From Shumkonia mesophila (GTDB taxonomy: Bacteria; Pseudomonadota; Alphaproteobacteria; Rhodospirillales; Shumkoniaceae), in NCBI RefSeq assembly GCF_026163695.1, contig NZ_JAOTID010000014.1, positions 62,001 to 126,000 on the forward strand: a stretch of DNA of 64,000 nt. The letters are read 5' to 3'. A model generated the notes under the pieces. It made no database searches. It was not told the origin of the DNA and saw nothing but the letters and a program-made list of their open reading frames with translations. A program made the position numbers and the translations under genes. Below, in pieces: positions 45,409-53,508 of the stretch (position 1 is its first letter; every line of letters begins with the position of its first letter).

Positions 45409-47100
45409 TTATCTCACCGCCTTCATCAGATCGTCGAACATCGATTTCACGGCGCTAAGGACTTGGGACGATGCTGCGTAGGCGTTCTGAAGCTGCAAAA
45501 TCCGCGCATTTTCCTCGTTCACATTGACGCCGTATTGCGAGGAGAAGCGCGAGGTCAGTGCGTTGAGACTGGTTTCGGCAGTAGCGGCGCGGCTTTTTGC
45601 GCTGTTGGTCCGTGCACCGATGTCGCCGATGAGGTCAGAAACCATGGCGATGACTCCCGAGGCGCGCAGGTCGTCGGCCATCGCGGTGGCGAGCTTGCTC
45701 GATCCGGTGCTGATAGCGGTCTTTCCCGTCGACAGCGTCCCAGAGGTTGGTATCAAGCCGGTCGGTAGACGCGTACTGTCGGCGAGCACATCCACCTTGA
45801 CCGCGAGATCGCCGGCACCACTGCCGACAACCAGATCGTTAAGCCCAAAATACCCGGACAAGCTTTTGCCGTTGACGCTGCCGCCGGCCACAGCAACTCC
45901 ATTGCTCGTGATGGTCGCTCGCAAGGAGAGGTGTCCGTCGCCATCGAGGCTGGCCGACAGCCCTGGGATGCCGTTCAAGGCTCCGATCAAATCGCCCACA
46001 GTGGAATATGACGAGAGGGGGAGATCTTGGGTCTCCGTTACGGCACCTTGCGCGTCAGTAACGGCGACCCGTAGGGAGCCACTTGCAGACAGGGCATCGG
46101 CCGTGTTGTGCGAGGAAGTGCCGGTCAGAGTGTTGGGTGGGGGCGCGGCGCTACCGCCGTTGGAAAGGGTGTTGATAGAATCCTTCAACTTTCCCGCCGC
46201 CGCGTCGAGTCGCGACTGTATACCCGGGAGAGCGACGTCGCGGAGAGTAAGTAGGGCGGAAATTTTGCCGGAGGCGAGCGAGCCAGTGATGTCGTGACCA
46301 TTCACACGAACCCCCGAAAGGTCCGTGGGGTAGGCAGCGCTTTCGGAGACTTTGGCGGCGGCGGTAAACGTTAGTTCGTGGACTTCCGTTCCTACCAGGA
46401 TCTCGCCCGATCCACTGTAGACCGTCATTGCGCCGTTGGCGGAGATGTAGCCGTTGATTTTGATTTGTTCTCCGAGGGACTTGAGAGCGGCACTGCGGAG
46501 GTCTTCCAGGTCGGCGGTAGGCTGGGAGGTTGCTCCGGCACGCAGGATCGATTCGTTCAGGGTGTGAATGTCGCGTAATGCGTCGTTGGCGGCCCCAACT
46601 GCTTTGGCGATCGCGGCGTCGGCTTGGGCGCGCTGGTGCTGAACCTCCTCGGATGCGTTGCGCATGGAGGTGACAGCGTCGTCAAGGCTCGTGATCACCT
46701 CGCCCTTGAGAGTCGCGCTTTCCGGTGTGGTGGCGAGCGAGTCCAGCCGAGATTGAAACTTGGACAATCTCGAAGCTATCGACGAGCCGCTGCCGTCACT
46801 GTTGACGTGCCCAAGAGTGTCCGATAGCGCCTTCATGAAATTGTAGAATGCCTGAGCGGCGGCGTTCTCCGAGGTGGAATTGACTATGTCCCGCAACAGA
46901 TTGGCGTTCACGCCACTGCCGACGCCGGTTACCTCGACGCCTGTGCCGACGCCACCGGTGACGCTCGGCGCGAGCTTCGCGCGCTTGGTTGTGTAGCTAG
47001 AATTGTCGGCATTGGCGATGTTGGAGGAAGCAAGTGCCAATCGCACTTGAATGGCACGCAATGACGAAGTGGCAGAACCGAGCGCGGTGGAAAGGGACAT
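45409..47100 (-). CDS. flgK: Flagellar hook-associated protein FlgK
   Basis: A 563-residue protein. N-terminal signature ALASSNIANADNSSYTTKRA (residues about 22-41), long helices to residue 190, a variable centre and the C-terminus SSQYGVNVNEENARILQLQN then AYAASSQVLSAVKSMFDDLM. It caps the hook and joins it to FlgL. AAGGAAAA precedes the ATG. The conserved ends match FlgK; the centre is shorter than in some species. It follows an flgN-like chaperone gene, its usual partner. Confidence 0.93.
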   Translation of the reverse strand: MSLSTALGSATSSLRAIQVRLALASSNIANADNSSYTTKRAKLAPSVTGGVGTGVEVTGVGSGVNANLLRDIVNSTSENAAAQAFYNFMKALSDTLGHVNSDGSGSSIASRLSKFQSRLDSLATTPESATLKGEVITSLDDAVTSMRNASEEVQHQRAQADAAIAKAVGAANDALRDIHTLNESILRAGATSQPTADLEDLRSAALKSLGEQIKINGYISANGAMTVYSGSGEILVGTEVHELTFTAAAKVSESAAYPTDLSGVRVNGHDITGSLASGKISALLTLRDVALPGIQSRLDAAAGKLKDSINTLSNGGSAAPPPNTLTGTSSHNTADALSASGSLRVAVTDAQGAVTETQDLPLSSYSTVGDLIGALNGIPGLSASLDGDGHLSLRATITSNGVAVAGGSVNGKSLSGYFGLNDLVVGSGAGDLAVKVDVLADSTRLPTGLIPTSGTLSTGKTAISTGSSKLATAMADDLRASGVIAMVSDLIGDIGARTNSAKSRAATAETSLNALTSRFSSQYGVNVNEENARILQLQNAYAASSQVLSAVKSMFDDLMKAVR

Positions 47101-47137
47101 GGCGTTTTCCTTGGAGTGTGCGGAGCGATGTCACCCT

Positions 47138-47620
47138 TTATGCGTGGTAATCCCCACCGAAGGCGGTGAGGTTTGCCCGCAGGGGGACTTCACCCTTTGC
47201 GCTGTAGGTGCCCTGTTGCCGTTGGGCGTCGCGCGCTGCCGCTAGCGCCGCCTGGATTCTTTGGCGGGAGGCTGCCATTGCCGCATCGAGGCGGGCCAAA
47301 TTCTCGTTCGTGACCTCACGCAAACGCAGTATCGCACTTATCATCCGCTCGGCGAGATCGTCGGGGAGGGAGAGGAAGCCCGGAGCAGTCTCGTGCAGTT
47401 CGCCGTAGAGTTCCACATAGGCGTCGGCGAGTTCGTGCTTGCGTTCGATGCCGGGCGTCATCAACGCGGGGAAACCTGTGGCGAGGTCGGCGTTTTCTCG
47501 CTCAATTTGCTTGGTCAGCTCAGCGATCACGCGCAGCAGGCGTTCGGGCAATCCGGTGCGGCGATCGCTTGCGATATGAGGCAGAGAGCTAAGGTGTGGT
47601 ACGGTAATTTTCTCGATCAT
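47138..47620 (-). CDS. FlgN-like flagellar export chaperone
   Basis: A 160-residue, mostly helical protein: LPERLLRVIAELTKQIEREN, then LATGFPALMTPGIERKHELA and AERMISAILRLREVTNENLA. The long N-terminal helix, the phrase ERKHELAxAY and a C-terminal helix (LDAAMAASRQRIQAAL) match alphaproteobacterial FlgN-like proteins, which hold FlgK and FlgL before export. AGGAGAAAAGCC precedes its ATG. Placed immediately before flgK. FlgN proteins vary greatly in sequence, so the call is by helix pattern and position. Confidence 0.65.
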   Translation of the reverse strand: MIEKITVPHLSSLPHIASDRRTGLPERLLRVIAELTKQIERENADLATGFPALMTPGIERKHELADAYVELYGELHETAPGFLSLPDDLAERMISAILRLREVTNENLARLDAAMAASRQRIQAALAAARDAQRQQGTYSAKGEVPLRANLTAFGGDYHA

Positions 47621-47653
47621 GGCTTTTCTCCTGAAGCTTCGATGAGGGGGGCG

Positions 47654-48001
47654 TCAATCGCGGTGTGCGTTTCGGATATAAGCAGTGGCGGCGCTGGTGT
47701 GCTCGGCCATCTTGTTCAGTTGCGATGAGAGCATCTGCATGTGCTCGTTAAGGGTGCGCACAACCCCTTCCATCTCCTGGACGCCCACCAAAGCCACGCG
47801 ATGCATCCGCAACCGCCGCTCTCGGGAGAGTGAACGCTCCTCGGTAATGATCTTGATGATCTCCTCGGTTTCCGTATCTTTCGAAACCTCGGAAGTGAGT
47901 CGTGTTCGCGCGGCCTCGATGGCGTGTCCAGCGCGGGTTTCGGCGGCTTCGGCGTTGGCGAGGACGTCCTCGATCGTACGGAAGGACAATTCTCTTCTCA
48001 T
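47654..48001 (-). CDS. Small helical protein of unknown function in the flagellar operon
   Basis: A 115-residue protein, MRRELSFRTIEDVLANAEAA, then TRAGHAIEAARTRLTSEVSK and MQMLSSQLNKMAEHTSAATA. It appears almost wholly alpha-helical with charged residues; no signal peptide or membrane segment. An ATG at 48004 is directly adjacent; the one at 48001 has better spacing (7 bases) from GGAGAGC. It lies between flgE and the flgN-like gene in the same operon, so a chaperone or hook-length role is possible. I do not recognise a named family. Confidence 0.6.
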   Translation of the reverse strand: MRRELSFRTIEDVLANAEAAETRAGHAIEAARTRLTSEVSKDTETEEIIKIITEERSLSRERRLRMHRVALVGVQEMEGVVRTLNEHMQMLSSQLNKMAEHTSAATAYIRNAHRD

Positions 48002-48020
48002 CATTGCTCTCCAAAGCAGC

Positions 48021-49232
48021 TCAACGTACGGCGCTCAGTAGCGTGTCGTACATGTCCTTGGCGGATTTGATCACCTGTGAGCTGGCAGAATAAGCCTGCT
48101 GGGCCACGATCATCCGTGAGAAATCGTCGGCAGTGTCCACTGTCGAACTCTCCAGGCTGCTTCCCTTGACCGTGGCGGAACCCCCGGCGCCTGCGGTGTG
48201 TAGACTGTAGTCGCCGGAATCCCGCGATTTCTGGTAGATCCCGTGAGAGAGTGCAGAGAGACCGTCGTAGTTGGCAAAAGTAGCGACCGCGACCCTGTAA
48301 ATTGGGAGCGATTCACCGTTATCGTAGGTGGCCGTCACCGCGCCATCGTTGCTGATGGAAACCCCGAGTAGCTTACCTGTGGTGTGGCCGTTAGTCGTGG
48401 CGGACACTTGATCGACGCCTACCGACTTGTTCGTTTGGGTCACGTTGGTGAGGTCGATGACGATCGAACTAGCGGCGGCACCATTGGTCCAGTTGAAAGG
48501 AAGAGTAATGTTGGCGGGGCTTGGCGAAGTTAGCTTGCCGGTACCATCGAAATTCAGCGGCGTAGCACCTAAAGAGGAGGTGCCGTCAGGGCAAGAAAAA
48601 CCCAGGGTCCAGGTATTGGTGGCAGTCTTCTCCCAAGTCGAGGTGACGGTATGGAGATTACCTAGCGCGTCGTAGACTTCCATCGACGAGGTCGATTTTC
48701 CCCCGATAGCGGTACTGGGGCCGAGGTCGGCCTTCACGGTCGCGGCGCTACTCGGTTGAATCGAAGAAATGTTTTTCGTGACGTTGATGCGTTCAAGTGC
48801 CGCCGATGACTGGGTGGAGACCACTTTGCCGGTACTGTCAGTTGGCCAGCCCAGCAAGTAATAGTTGTTGTTAACGAGATAACCTTCGTTGTCCTGTTGA
48901 AACTCGCCGTTGCGGCTGAAATAGAGCGAGTCATCGCCAGTGCCGCGGCGCACCAGGAACATGCCGTTCCCGTCGAGGGCAATGTCGGTGGTCTTGGCTG
49001 TTCCTTCGATTTTGCCTTGGTTGGCAACGTGCTGGCGAGCCGATGAGGTGACGCCCGCACCGGGGTAATTGGTGCCATTGTACATCTGAGTGACCAGTGA
49101 CGAGAAACTGGTCGTGACGGTCTTGTAGCCAGTAGTGCCGCTATTGGCGAGATTATTGGAAATCACCGAAAGGGCGCGGCTCTGTGCCTTGAGACTCGAA
49201 ACGGCGGTGAACATCGCACTGGACAAGCTCAT
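48021..49232 (-). CDS. flgE: Flagellar hook protein FlgE
   Basis: A 403-residue hook protein starting MSLSSAMFTAVSSLKAQSRA. It has the rod/hook motif LSVISNNLANSGTTGYKTVT, FSRNGEFQQDNEGYLVNNNY, VYDALGNLHTVTSTWEK and the C-terminus DFSRMIVAQQAYSASSQVIK then SAKDMYDTLL. Subunits polymerise into the universal joint. The ATG at 49232 has GGAAG 8 bases before; ATG at 49238 is too close. Follows flgD by 14 bases. Confidence 0.95.
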   Translation of the reverse strand: MSLSSAMFTAVSSLKAQSRALSVISNNLANSGTTGYKTVTTSFSSLVTQMYNGTNYPGAGVTSSARQHVANQGKIEGTAKTTDIALDGNGMFLVRRGTGDDSLYFSRNGEFQQDNEGYLVNNNYYLLGWPTDSTGKVVSTQSSAALERINVTKNISSIQPSSAATVKADLGPSTAIGGKSTSSMEVYDALGNLHTVTSTWEKTATNTWTLGFSCPDGTSSLGATPLNFDGTGKLTSPSPANITLPFNWTNGAAASSIVIDLTNVTQTNKSVGVDQVSATTNGHTTGKLLGVSISNDGAVTATYDNGESLPIYRVAVATFANYDGLSALSHGIYQKSRDSGDYSLHTAGAGGSATVKGSSLESSTVDTADDFSRMIVAQQAYSASSQVIKSAKDMYDTLLSAVR

Positions 49233-49246
49233 GATCATTCTTCCGA

Positions 49247-49918
49247 TCAGGCGGTCATACGGATGACGGCAGACTGGTCCACCTTGGTGTTGCCAATTTC
49301 GAGGAGGGTGATGCCCTGCCCGGAAACGACGGCGGTGACCTTGCCGTTTAGGGTGGTGGTTGTAGCGACGGCCTTTCCGTTCGCGTCAGTGGCCGCGACT
49401 TTTAGAGTGTAGTCGCCTGGGGGGACCGTCTTTCCCTTGATGTCCTTGCCGTTCCAGACGAAGTCATGGTTCCCCGTGGAGGTTTCGCCTTTGCCAGACC
49501 ACACGATGTTGCCCCTACCGTCGGCGATTGAAAGATTCACGTCCTTGGCCGTACCGCTCAGCGAATAGGTCAACTTGGTGTCGGACGTGCCGCCGGATCC
49601 GATCGCGAAAGTATTGCCGATGGCCGTGACGGTCTTTCCAATATGCCCGGCGGCGTTGGTTATTGAGAACGCCTTGAACTGACTAAGCACTGAATCGAGT
49701 TTTTTGTTGGTTGTGATCTGTTGTTCGAGAGCCGAGAAAGTTGCCAACTGCTCCGTGAATTTGGTGCTGTCTACGGGGTTCAGCGGGTTCTGCGTTTTGA
49801 GCTGAGTGGCGAGCAAACGTAAGAACGTGTCGTAGTTCGACGACGGAGATCTACTCGCTTGAGAGGTCATTTTTGCCGGTTGAGCAGAGGTTACGCTGAG
49901 GCGAGACGCTTCTGTCAT
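49247..49918 (-). CDS. flgD: Flagellar hook cap/scaffold protein FlgD
   Basis: A 223-residue protein with the FlgD N-terminus SNYDTFLRLLATQLKTQNPL then NPVDSTKFTEQLATFSALEQ, and a C-terminal Ig/tudor-like domain (NLSIADGRGNIVWSGKGETS, VPPGDYTLKVAATDANG). It caps the growing hook. The start at 49918 is supported by AAGGAG 9 bases upstream. First gene of the leftward operon flgD-flgE-(unknown)-flgN-like-flgK-flgL. Confidence 0.94.
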   Translation of the reverse strand: MTEASRLSVTSAQPAKMTSQASRSPSSNYDTFLRLLATQLKTQNPLNPVDSTKFTEQLATFSALEQQITTNKKLDSVLSQFKAFSITNAAGHIGKTVTAIGNTFAIGSGGTSDTKLTYSLSGTAKDVNLSIADGRGNIVWSGKGETSTGNHDFVWNGKDIKGKTVPPGDYTLKVAATDANGKAVATTTTLNGKVTAVVSGQGITLLEIGNTKVDQSAVIRMTA

Positions 49919-50187
49919 TGCACAAAACTCCTTATCCGTTCGTCTGTTTTTATATGTAAACAAAATTTATTTTTACTTATTGTATTTGCGTTTATTATTA
50001 TTTTTATACATTGTTTTCAAATATTGGCGTTTTCCTTTTGAATAGATAGTGGAATAAGTGTTGGTGGCCGATCAATGGTTCCTCTGATACGGAGCCACAC
50101 AGAAATTCAGGCGAAAAAAAGAAGGGAGCGTCGCGGTGTGGCGGAGAGTCTTCCTCGGTCGCGGAAGCTTCGGCCTCCCCCGGTCTA
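49919..50187. promoter_or_regulatory. AT-rich flgD promoter region
   Basis: Bases 49945-50035 are strongly AT-rich (runs such as TTTATTTTTACTTATTGTAT) within an otherwise GC-rich window. It is the upstream region of flgD and was probably continuous with the AT-rich stretch at 51515-51878 before the IS3-type insertion. No exact promoter consensus can be assigned. Confidence 0.45.
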
Positions 50188-50239
50188 GAGTTTCGCGAGA
50201 CACCTCATAACCGGTAGGTAACCGCGTGGAGGTGGAGCA

Positions 50240-50612
50240 TGGACGAAAGCAAGACGCATGGCCCGGGGTCTTCGGAAGGAGCCCAGAGGGCGAGTGGAGA
50301 AGTCCCCGGGCCGGGCGTTGTCCGTGGCGGTGCAAGCGTGATGCGGTGCCGCGTCTGCTGAGAGGCGAGGATTTGGAGCGGGTATCGCGCTCGCCGGGGG
50401 TGACGGCCGCGCGCCTGTCCGAATGGCGGGACGAGTTCCTGGCTACCGGAGAGGCGGCGCTAGCGACGCGGGAGAAAGATAACCGGGACCTGGAGATCGA
50501 CCGCCTCCGCGCCAAGTTGGGCGAGGTCTTGCTGGCCAAGGAACCGCTGGAGAGCAAAATCGACGTGATGGAGAGCGGCCGGCCTTTGGGCCGACGGAGA
50601 TCGAAGCGATGA
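50240..50612 (+). pseudogene. IS3-family OrfA, degraded
   Basis: The frame encodes LLRGEDLERVSRSPGVTAAR, LSEWRDEFLATGEAALATRE and LEIDRLRAKLGEVLLAKEPL, the helix-turn-helix and leucine-zipper pattern of IS3-type OrfA. The N-terminal start is unclear and the end overlaps OrfB. Confidence 0.6.
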
Positions 50613-51482
50613 GCGTGAGGATGTCGCCATCGAGTGGTTGCGCCTACGGCATCGCTCGGGTCACGCAGGTCTGGCGGATCGGTCGGGCTTCGGTCTACCG
50701 CCACCGGGCCGCGGCGGTTCCGCCTCGGCGCCGTGGCCCGCCCCGTTTCCCTGTCAGATGCAGGCCTGGTTGACGAGACCCGGGCAAATGCTCATGGCGT
50801 CTCCGTTCCATGGCGAGGGCTATCGCAAGGTCTGGGCGCGGCTCCGGATCAAGGGCATCCGAACGGCCAAACGCCGGATCATGCGGTTGATGCGGGAGAA
50901 CGGCCTCCAAGCTCCCCAGTGCCAAGGGCGCCCCAGAGAGCCGTGCAATCATGACGGTGTCATTCGCTCGAAACGGTGGACGAGATGTGGGGCACGGACC
51001 TGGCCGCCACCTGGACCGGCGAGCGGCAAGTGGCGGTGGTGATCGCCGTCGATCACTGTTCGGCGGAATGCGTAGGGATACACGCCTCGAAACGGGCGAC
51101 CCGCTTCGAGGCCCTGGAGCCCACCCGTCGGGCCGTGCGCGACCGCTTCGGTGTCTTCGCCAAAGATGCGGCCAAAGGATTGAAACTCCGTCATGATCAT
51201 GGAAGCCAGTACGCGGCGCACGACTTTCAGGCCGAGATCGCCTTCCTCGGTATTGAAAGCTCGCCCTCTTTCGTCCGTGTCCCGGAGGGAAACGGATGCG
51301 CCGAGCGCTTCATCCGCACACTGAAGGAGAGCTTGCTGTGGGTGCGAGGCTTCGACACCGTCGAGGATCTCCGCCAGGCCTTCATCGATTTCTGGTGCCG
51401 CTACAACGAGGAATGGATACTTGAGTGGCACGGATACAAACCCTCGGCCCACCAGATCACACCGCCCGCAGCGGCGGCATAG
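50609..51482 (+). pseudogene. IS3-family OrfB transposase (rve core), frameshifted
   Basis: Three frames must be joined: MSVRMSPSSGCAYGIARVTQ (50609), then GEGYRKVWARLRIKGIRTAK (frame of 50638), then VDEMWGTDLAATWTGERQVA (frame of 50976) to AEIAFLGIESSPSFVRVPEG and NGCAERFIRTLKESLLW. Catalytic acidic residues occur in MWGTDL, HDHGSQY and NGCAERFIRT. The frameshifts should prevent a whole protein. Confidence 0.72.
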
Positions 51483-51510
51483 CCATCAACCCAGTGTCTC
51501 GATAACCGTG

Positions 51511-51878
51511 GACCGGTGCAGGAGGTTTTTGTTGCCTCCATCATACCTCCACAGGTTGTCGACAAAAACCCCATCATACTGCTCCAGATTCGTCTTCAAG
51601 TTTTGTGTAATTGAAATCTTCTGTGACGAACGCCGTTTCCATAAGAGTGCTGGTTGGTGGGGTATGGTGGCGGCTGTTTTGGTGTGAAAAATGTTTAATA
51701 TTGTTTGTTGTTTTGTTATTTAAATCAACCAATGTTTAGAACATAAAATGATTTAGATTGTTTTTTTCGTGTTCAGTGATTTAATTTTTCTGAGTGTGTT
51801 TTACGATGATGGCGATGTTACTAGAAATGAATTTGATGTCGAGGCCAACAAGGCCCCCAATTAAGGGAAATAAACACG
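51511..51878. promoter_or_regulatory. AT-rich upstream region of the ECF sigma gene
   Basis: About 370 bases without a gene. Bases 51690-51800 are very AT-rich (for example TTGTTTGTTGTTTTGTTATT), contrasting with flanking coding DNA. It presumably holds the sigma gene promoter. GGGAAA lies shortly before the ATG at 51879. Confidence 0.45.
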
Positions 51879-52493
51879 ATGAAGCCCGAAACCTTGCCGT
51901 CCAGTCTTCCTGCTTCGGGGGCGGATTGCGATCTTGATGACAGCATTCTTTTGGAGCGGCTCAAGCTCGATGATGCAGAGGCTTACAGTATTCTTGTGAA
52001 GCGCCACCTTGATTATGCGTTTGCTCTTGCCCTGCGAATGCTACGAAATCCAGCAGATGCTGAGGATGTGGCGCAAGAATCCTTGGTCAAGGCCTGGACT
52101 CATCGCCACTCCTGGCAGTCGGGGCGAGCCAAGTTTTCCACGTGGCTTTACCAAGTGGTGTTCAATCGTTGTATCGACCTGGAACGTAGACCAAAAGAGA
52201 TGTGTGTTGATGACGTGGCTGAACCGAAGGACGGACGACCCAATGCGGAGACCTCCATGCATCGCCGTCAGGTTTACGACAGCCTAGAGGACGCAATAGC
52301 TACCATCCCTGTGCAACAGCGCGCGGCCTTAACTCTTTCCTACTACAATGGAATGGGGAACGGCGAGATTGCGCTTGTGCTCGGTACCTCGAGGCAGGCG
52401 GTGGAGGGTTTGGTCAAGCGTGGGCGCCAGAAGCTGCGGGAACGTTTGCGCCATTCGGAGTACGACATTCGTCAAATTTTCGCCGACGATTAA
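51879..52493 (+). CDS. ECF-type RNA polymerase sigma factor
   Basis: A 204-residue sigma factor. Region 2 spans DAEAYSILVKRHLDYAFALA, LRMLRNPADAEDVAQESLVK and KFSTWLYQVVFNRCIDLERR (residues about 35-115). Region 4 spans IPVQQRAALTLSYYNGMGNG then EIALVLGTSRQAVEGLVKRG (about 145-190). No region 3 and no region 1, as in the ECF group. It sits 102 bases upstream of flagellin and divergent from the hook operon, suggesting it controls this flagellar locus; that is inference. The small WP-motif proteins at either end of the locus are candidate partners. Confidence 0.92.
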   Translation: MKPETLPSSLPASGADCDLDDSILLERLKLDDAEAYSILVKRHLDYAFALALRMLRNPADAEDVAQESLVKAWTHRHSWQSGRAKFSTWLYQVVFNRCIDLERRPKEMCVDDVAEPKDGRPNAETSMHRRQVYDSLEDAIATIPVQQRAALTLSYYNGMGNGEIALVLGTSRQAVEGLVKRGRQKLRERLRHSEYDIRQIFADD

Positions 52494-52595
52494 AAAAATC
52501 GCCTGAATCGGGGGGCTCCTCCGTTCTATCCGTGACCGCTTGAAGAGCGGCCGATTTCCCCAACGGGATGACATGGATCAGAAGGAGACATCACT

Positions 52596-53423
52596 ATGCC
52601 CGTCATTTCTACGAATACCGCCGCCAACTCGGCGCTCCGTTACCTCAACCTGAATTCTGCCGCCGAATCCTCCATTACCTCTAAGCTGGCTTCCGGTTCG
52701 CGCATCACCAAGGCCTCGGATGACGCCTCAGGTCTTGCTATCGGTACTCGTATCCAGTCCGATGTGACGGTGCTCAGCCAAGCTTCCACCAACGCCTCGC
52801 AAGGGACCGCGATCCTGCAGACCGCCGACGGTGGTCTCGCACGCATCGCCGACATCCTGCAGCGGATGAAATCCTTGGCCGCTCAATCCAACTCGGGCTC
52901 GGTGACCGATGCCGAGCGCAAATATGTTCAGTCCGAGTATGCAGAGTTGATCAAGGAAGTCGACGGTATCGCCACTTCTACCCGTTATAACGGCGTGTCG
53001 CTGCTCGACGGCGCCGGGGTCTACGGGGCGGGGGTCGATTTCATGGTTGGTACCGATGTTGCCGATGTGATCAACGTGAAAATCGCCTCGGCTAGTTCCA
53101 CGACCCTCGCTATCGATGCCACCAAGGTCGATGTCCAGGCCGATGCGAAGACCGCGATCGCCGCCCTGGATACCGCGATTGGAACAATTTCCAGCCAACG
53201 CGCCAGTGTAGGAGCGAGCATGTCGCGGTTTGGTTTCCGATCTCAGACTATCAATACATCGCATGAGAACCTCAGTGCTGCCCAGTCCACAGTGATGGAT
53301 GCCGACGTAGCGGCGGAGAAGTCCAAGCTCGCTTCGGCTAGCGTCAAATCCCAGGCGGCGATCGCCGCGTTGACGCAGGCGAACCAGATGCCGCAGCAAC
53401 TCTTGAGTCTACTCAGAAGTTAA
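52596..53423 (+). CDS. fliC: Flagellin
   Basis: A 275-residue flagellin with conserved D0/D1 ends: MPVISTNTAANSALRYLNLN, TSKLASGSRITKASDDASGL then AIGTRIQSDV at the N-terminus, and SQRASVGASMSRFGFRSQTI, DADVAAEKSKLASASVKSQA at the C-terminus. The variable D2/D3 centre is almost absent, giving a short flagellin. It is preceded by AGAAGGAGA and followed by an intrinsic terminator. It is not part of a large flagellin array, and the set of linked genes fits a lateral or secondary flagellum. Confidence 0.95.
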   Translation: MPVISTNTAANSALRYLNLNSAAESSITSKLASGSRITKASDDASGLAIGTRIQSDVTVLSQASTNASQGTAILQTADGGLARIADILQRMKSLAAQSNSGSVTDAERKYVQSEYAELIKEVDGIATSTRYNGVSLLDGAGVYGAGVDFMVGTDVADVINVKIASASSTTLAIDATKVDVQADAKTAIAALDTAIGTISSQRASVGASMSRFGFRSQTINTSHENLSAAQSTVMDADVAAEKSKLASASVKSQAAIAALTQANQMPQQLLSLLRS

Positions 53424-53463
53424 AAAGCTGTCTTCCGAGACTGCGTCTGGTGTCGACGAAGGG

Positions 53464-53495
53464 GAGAGGAGCGCTTCCGCTCCCCTTCCTTTTCC
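53464..53495 (+). terminator. Intrinsic terminator/attenuator after flagellin
   Basis: GGAGCG and CGCTCC form a 6-bp stem with a CTTC loop (53468-53483), extendable by imperfect pairs, followed by the pyrimidine tract TTCCTTTTCC. It lies between flagellin and fliD and would give much more flagellin mRNA than fliD mRNA. Confidence 0.75.
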
Positions 53496-53508
53496 GTGAT
53501 GAGGTGTC

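Larger units (their letters stand above)
50188..51510 (+). mobile_element. Decayed IS3-family element in the flagellar divergent promoter region
   Basis: A two-gene element with OrfA (50240-50612) and OrfB (50609-51482) homology. Near the ends GCGAGACAC (about 50193) and GTGTCTCGAT (about 51497) form part of an imperfect terminal inverted repeat, so limits are approximate. At least two frame changes disrupt OrfB. It lies between flgD and the ECF sigma gene, splitting an AT-rich promoter region. Confidence 0.7.

Noticed and set aside
50226-50612. An intact small regulator gene upstream of the ECF sigma
   Set aside because: The helix-turn-helix and zipper pattern is that of IS3 OrfA and it is followed by a broken OrfB.
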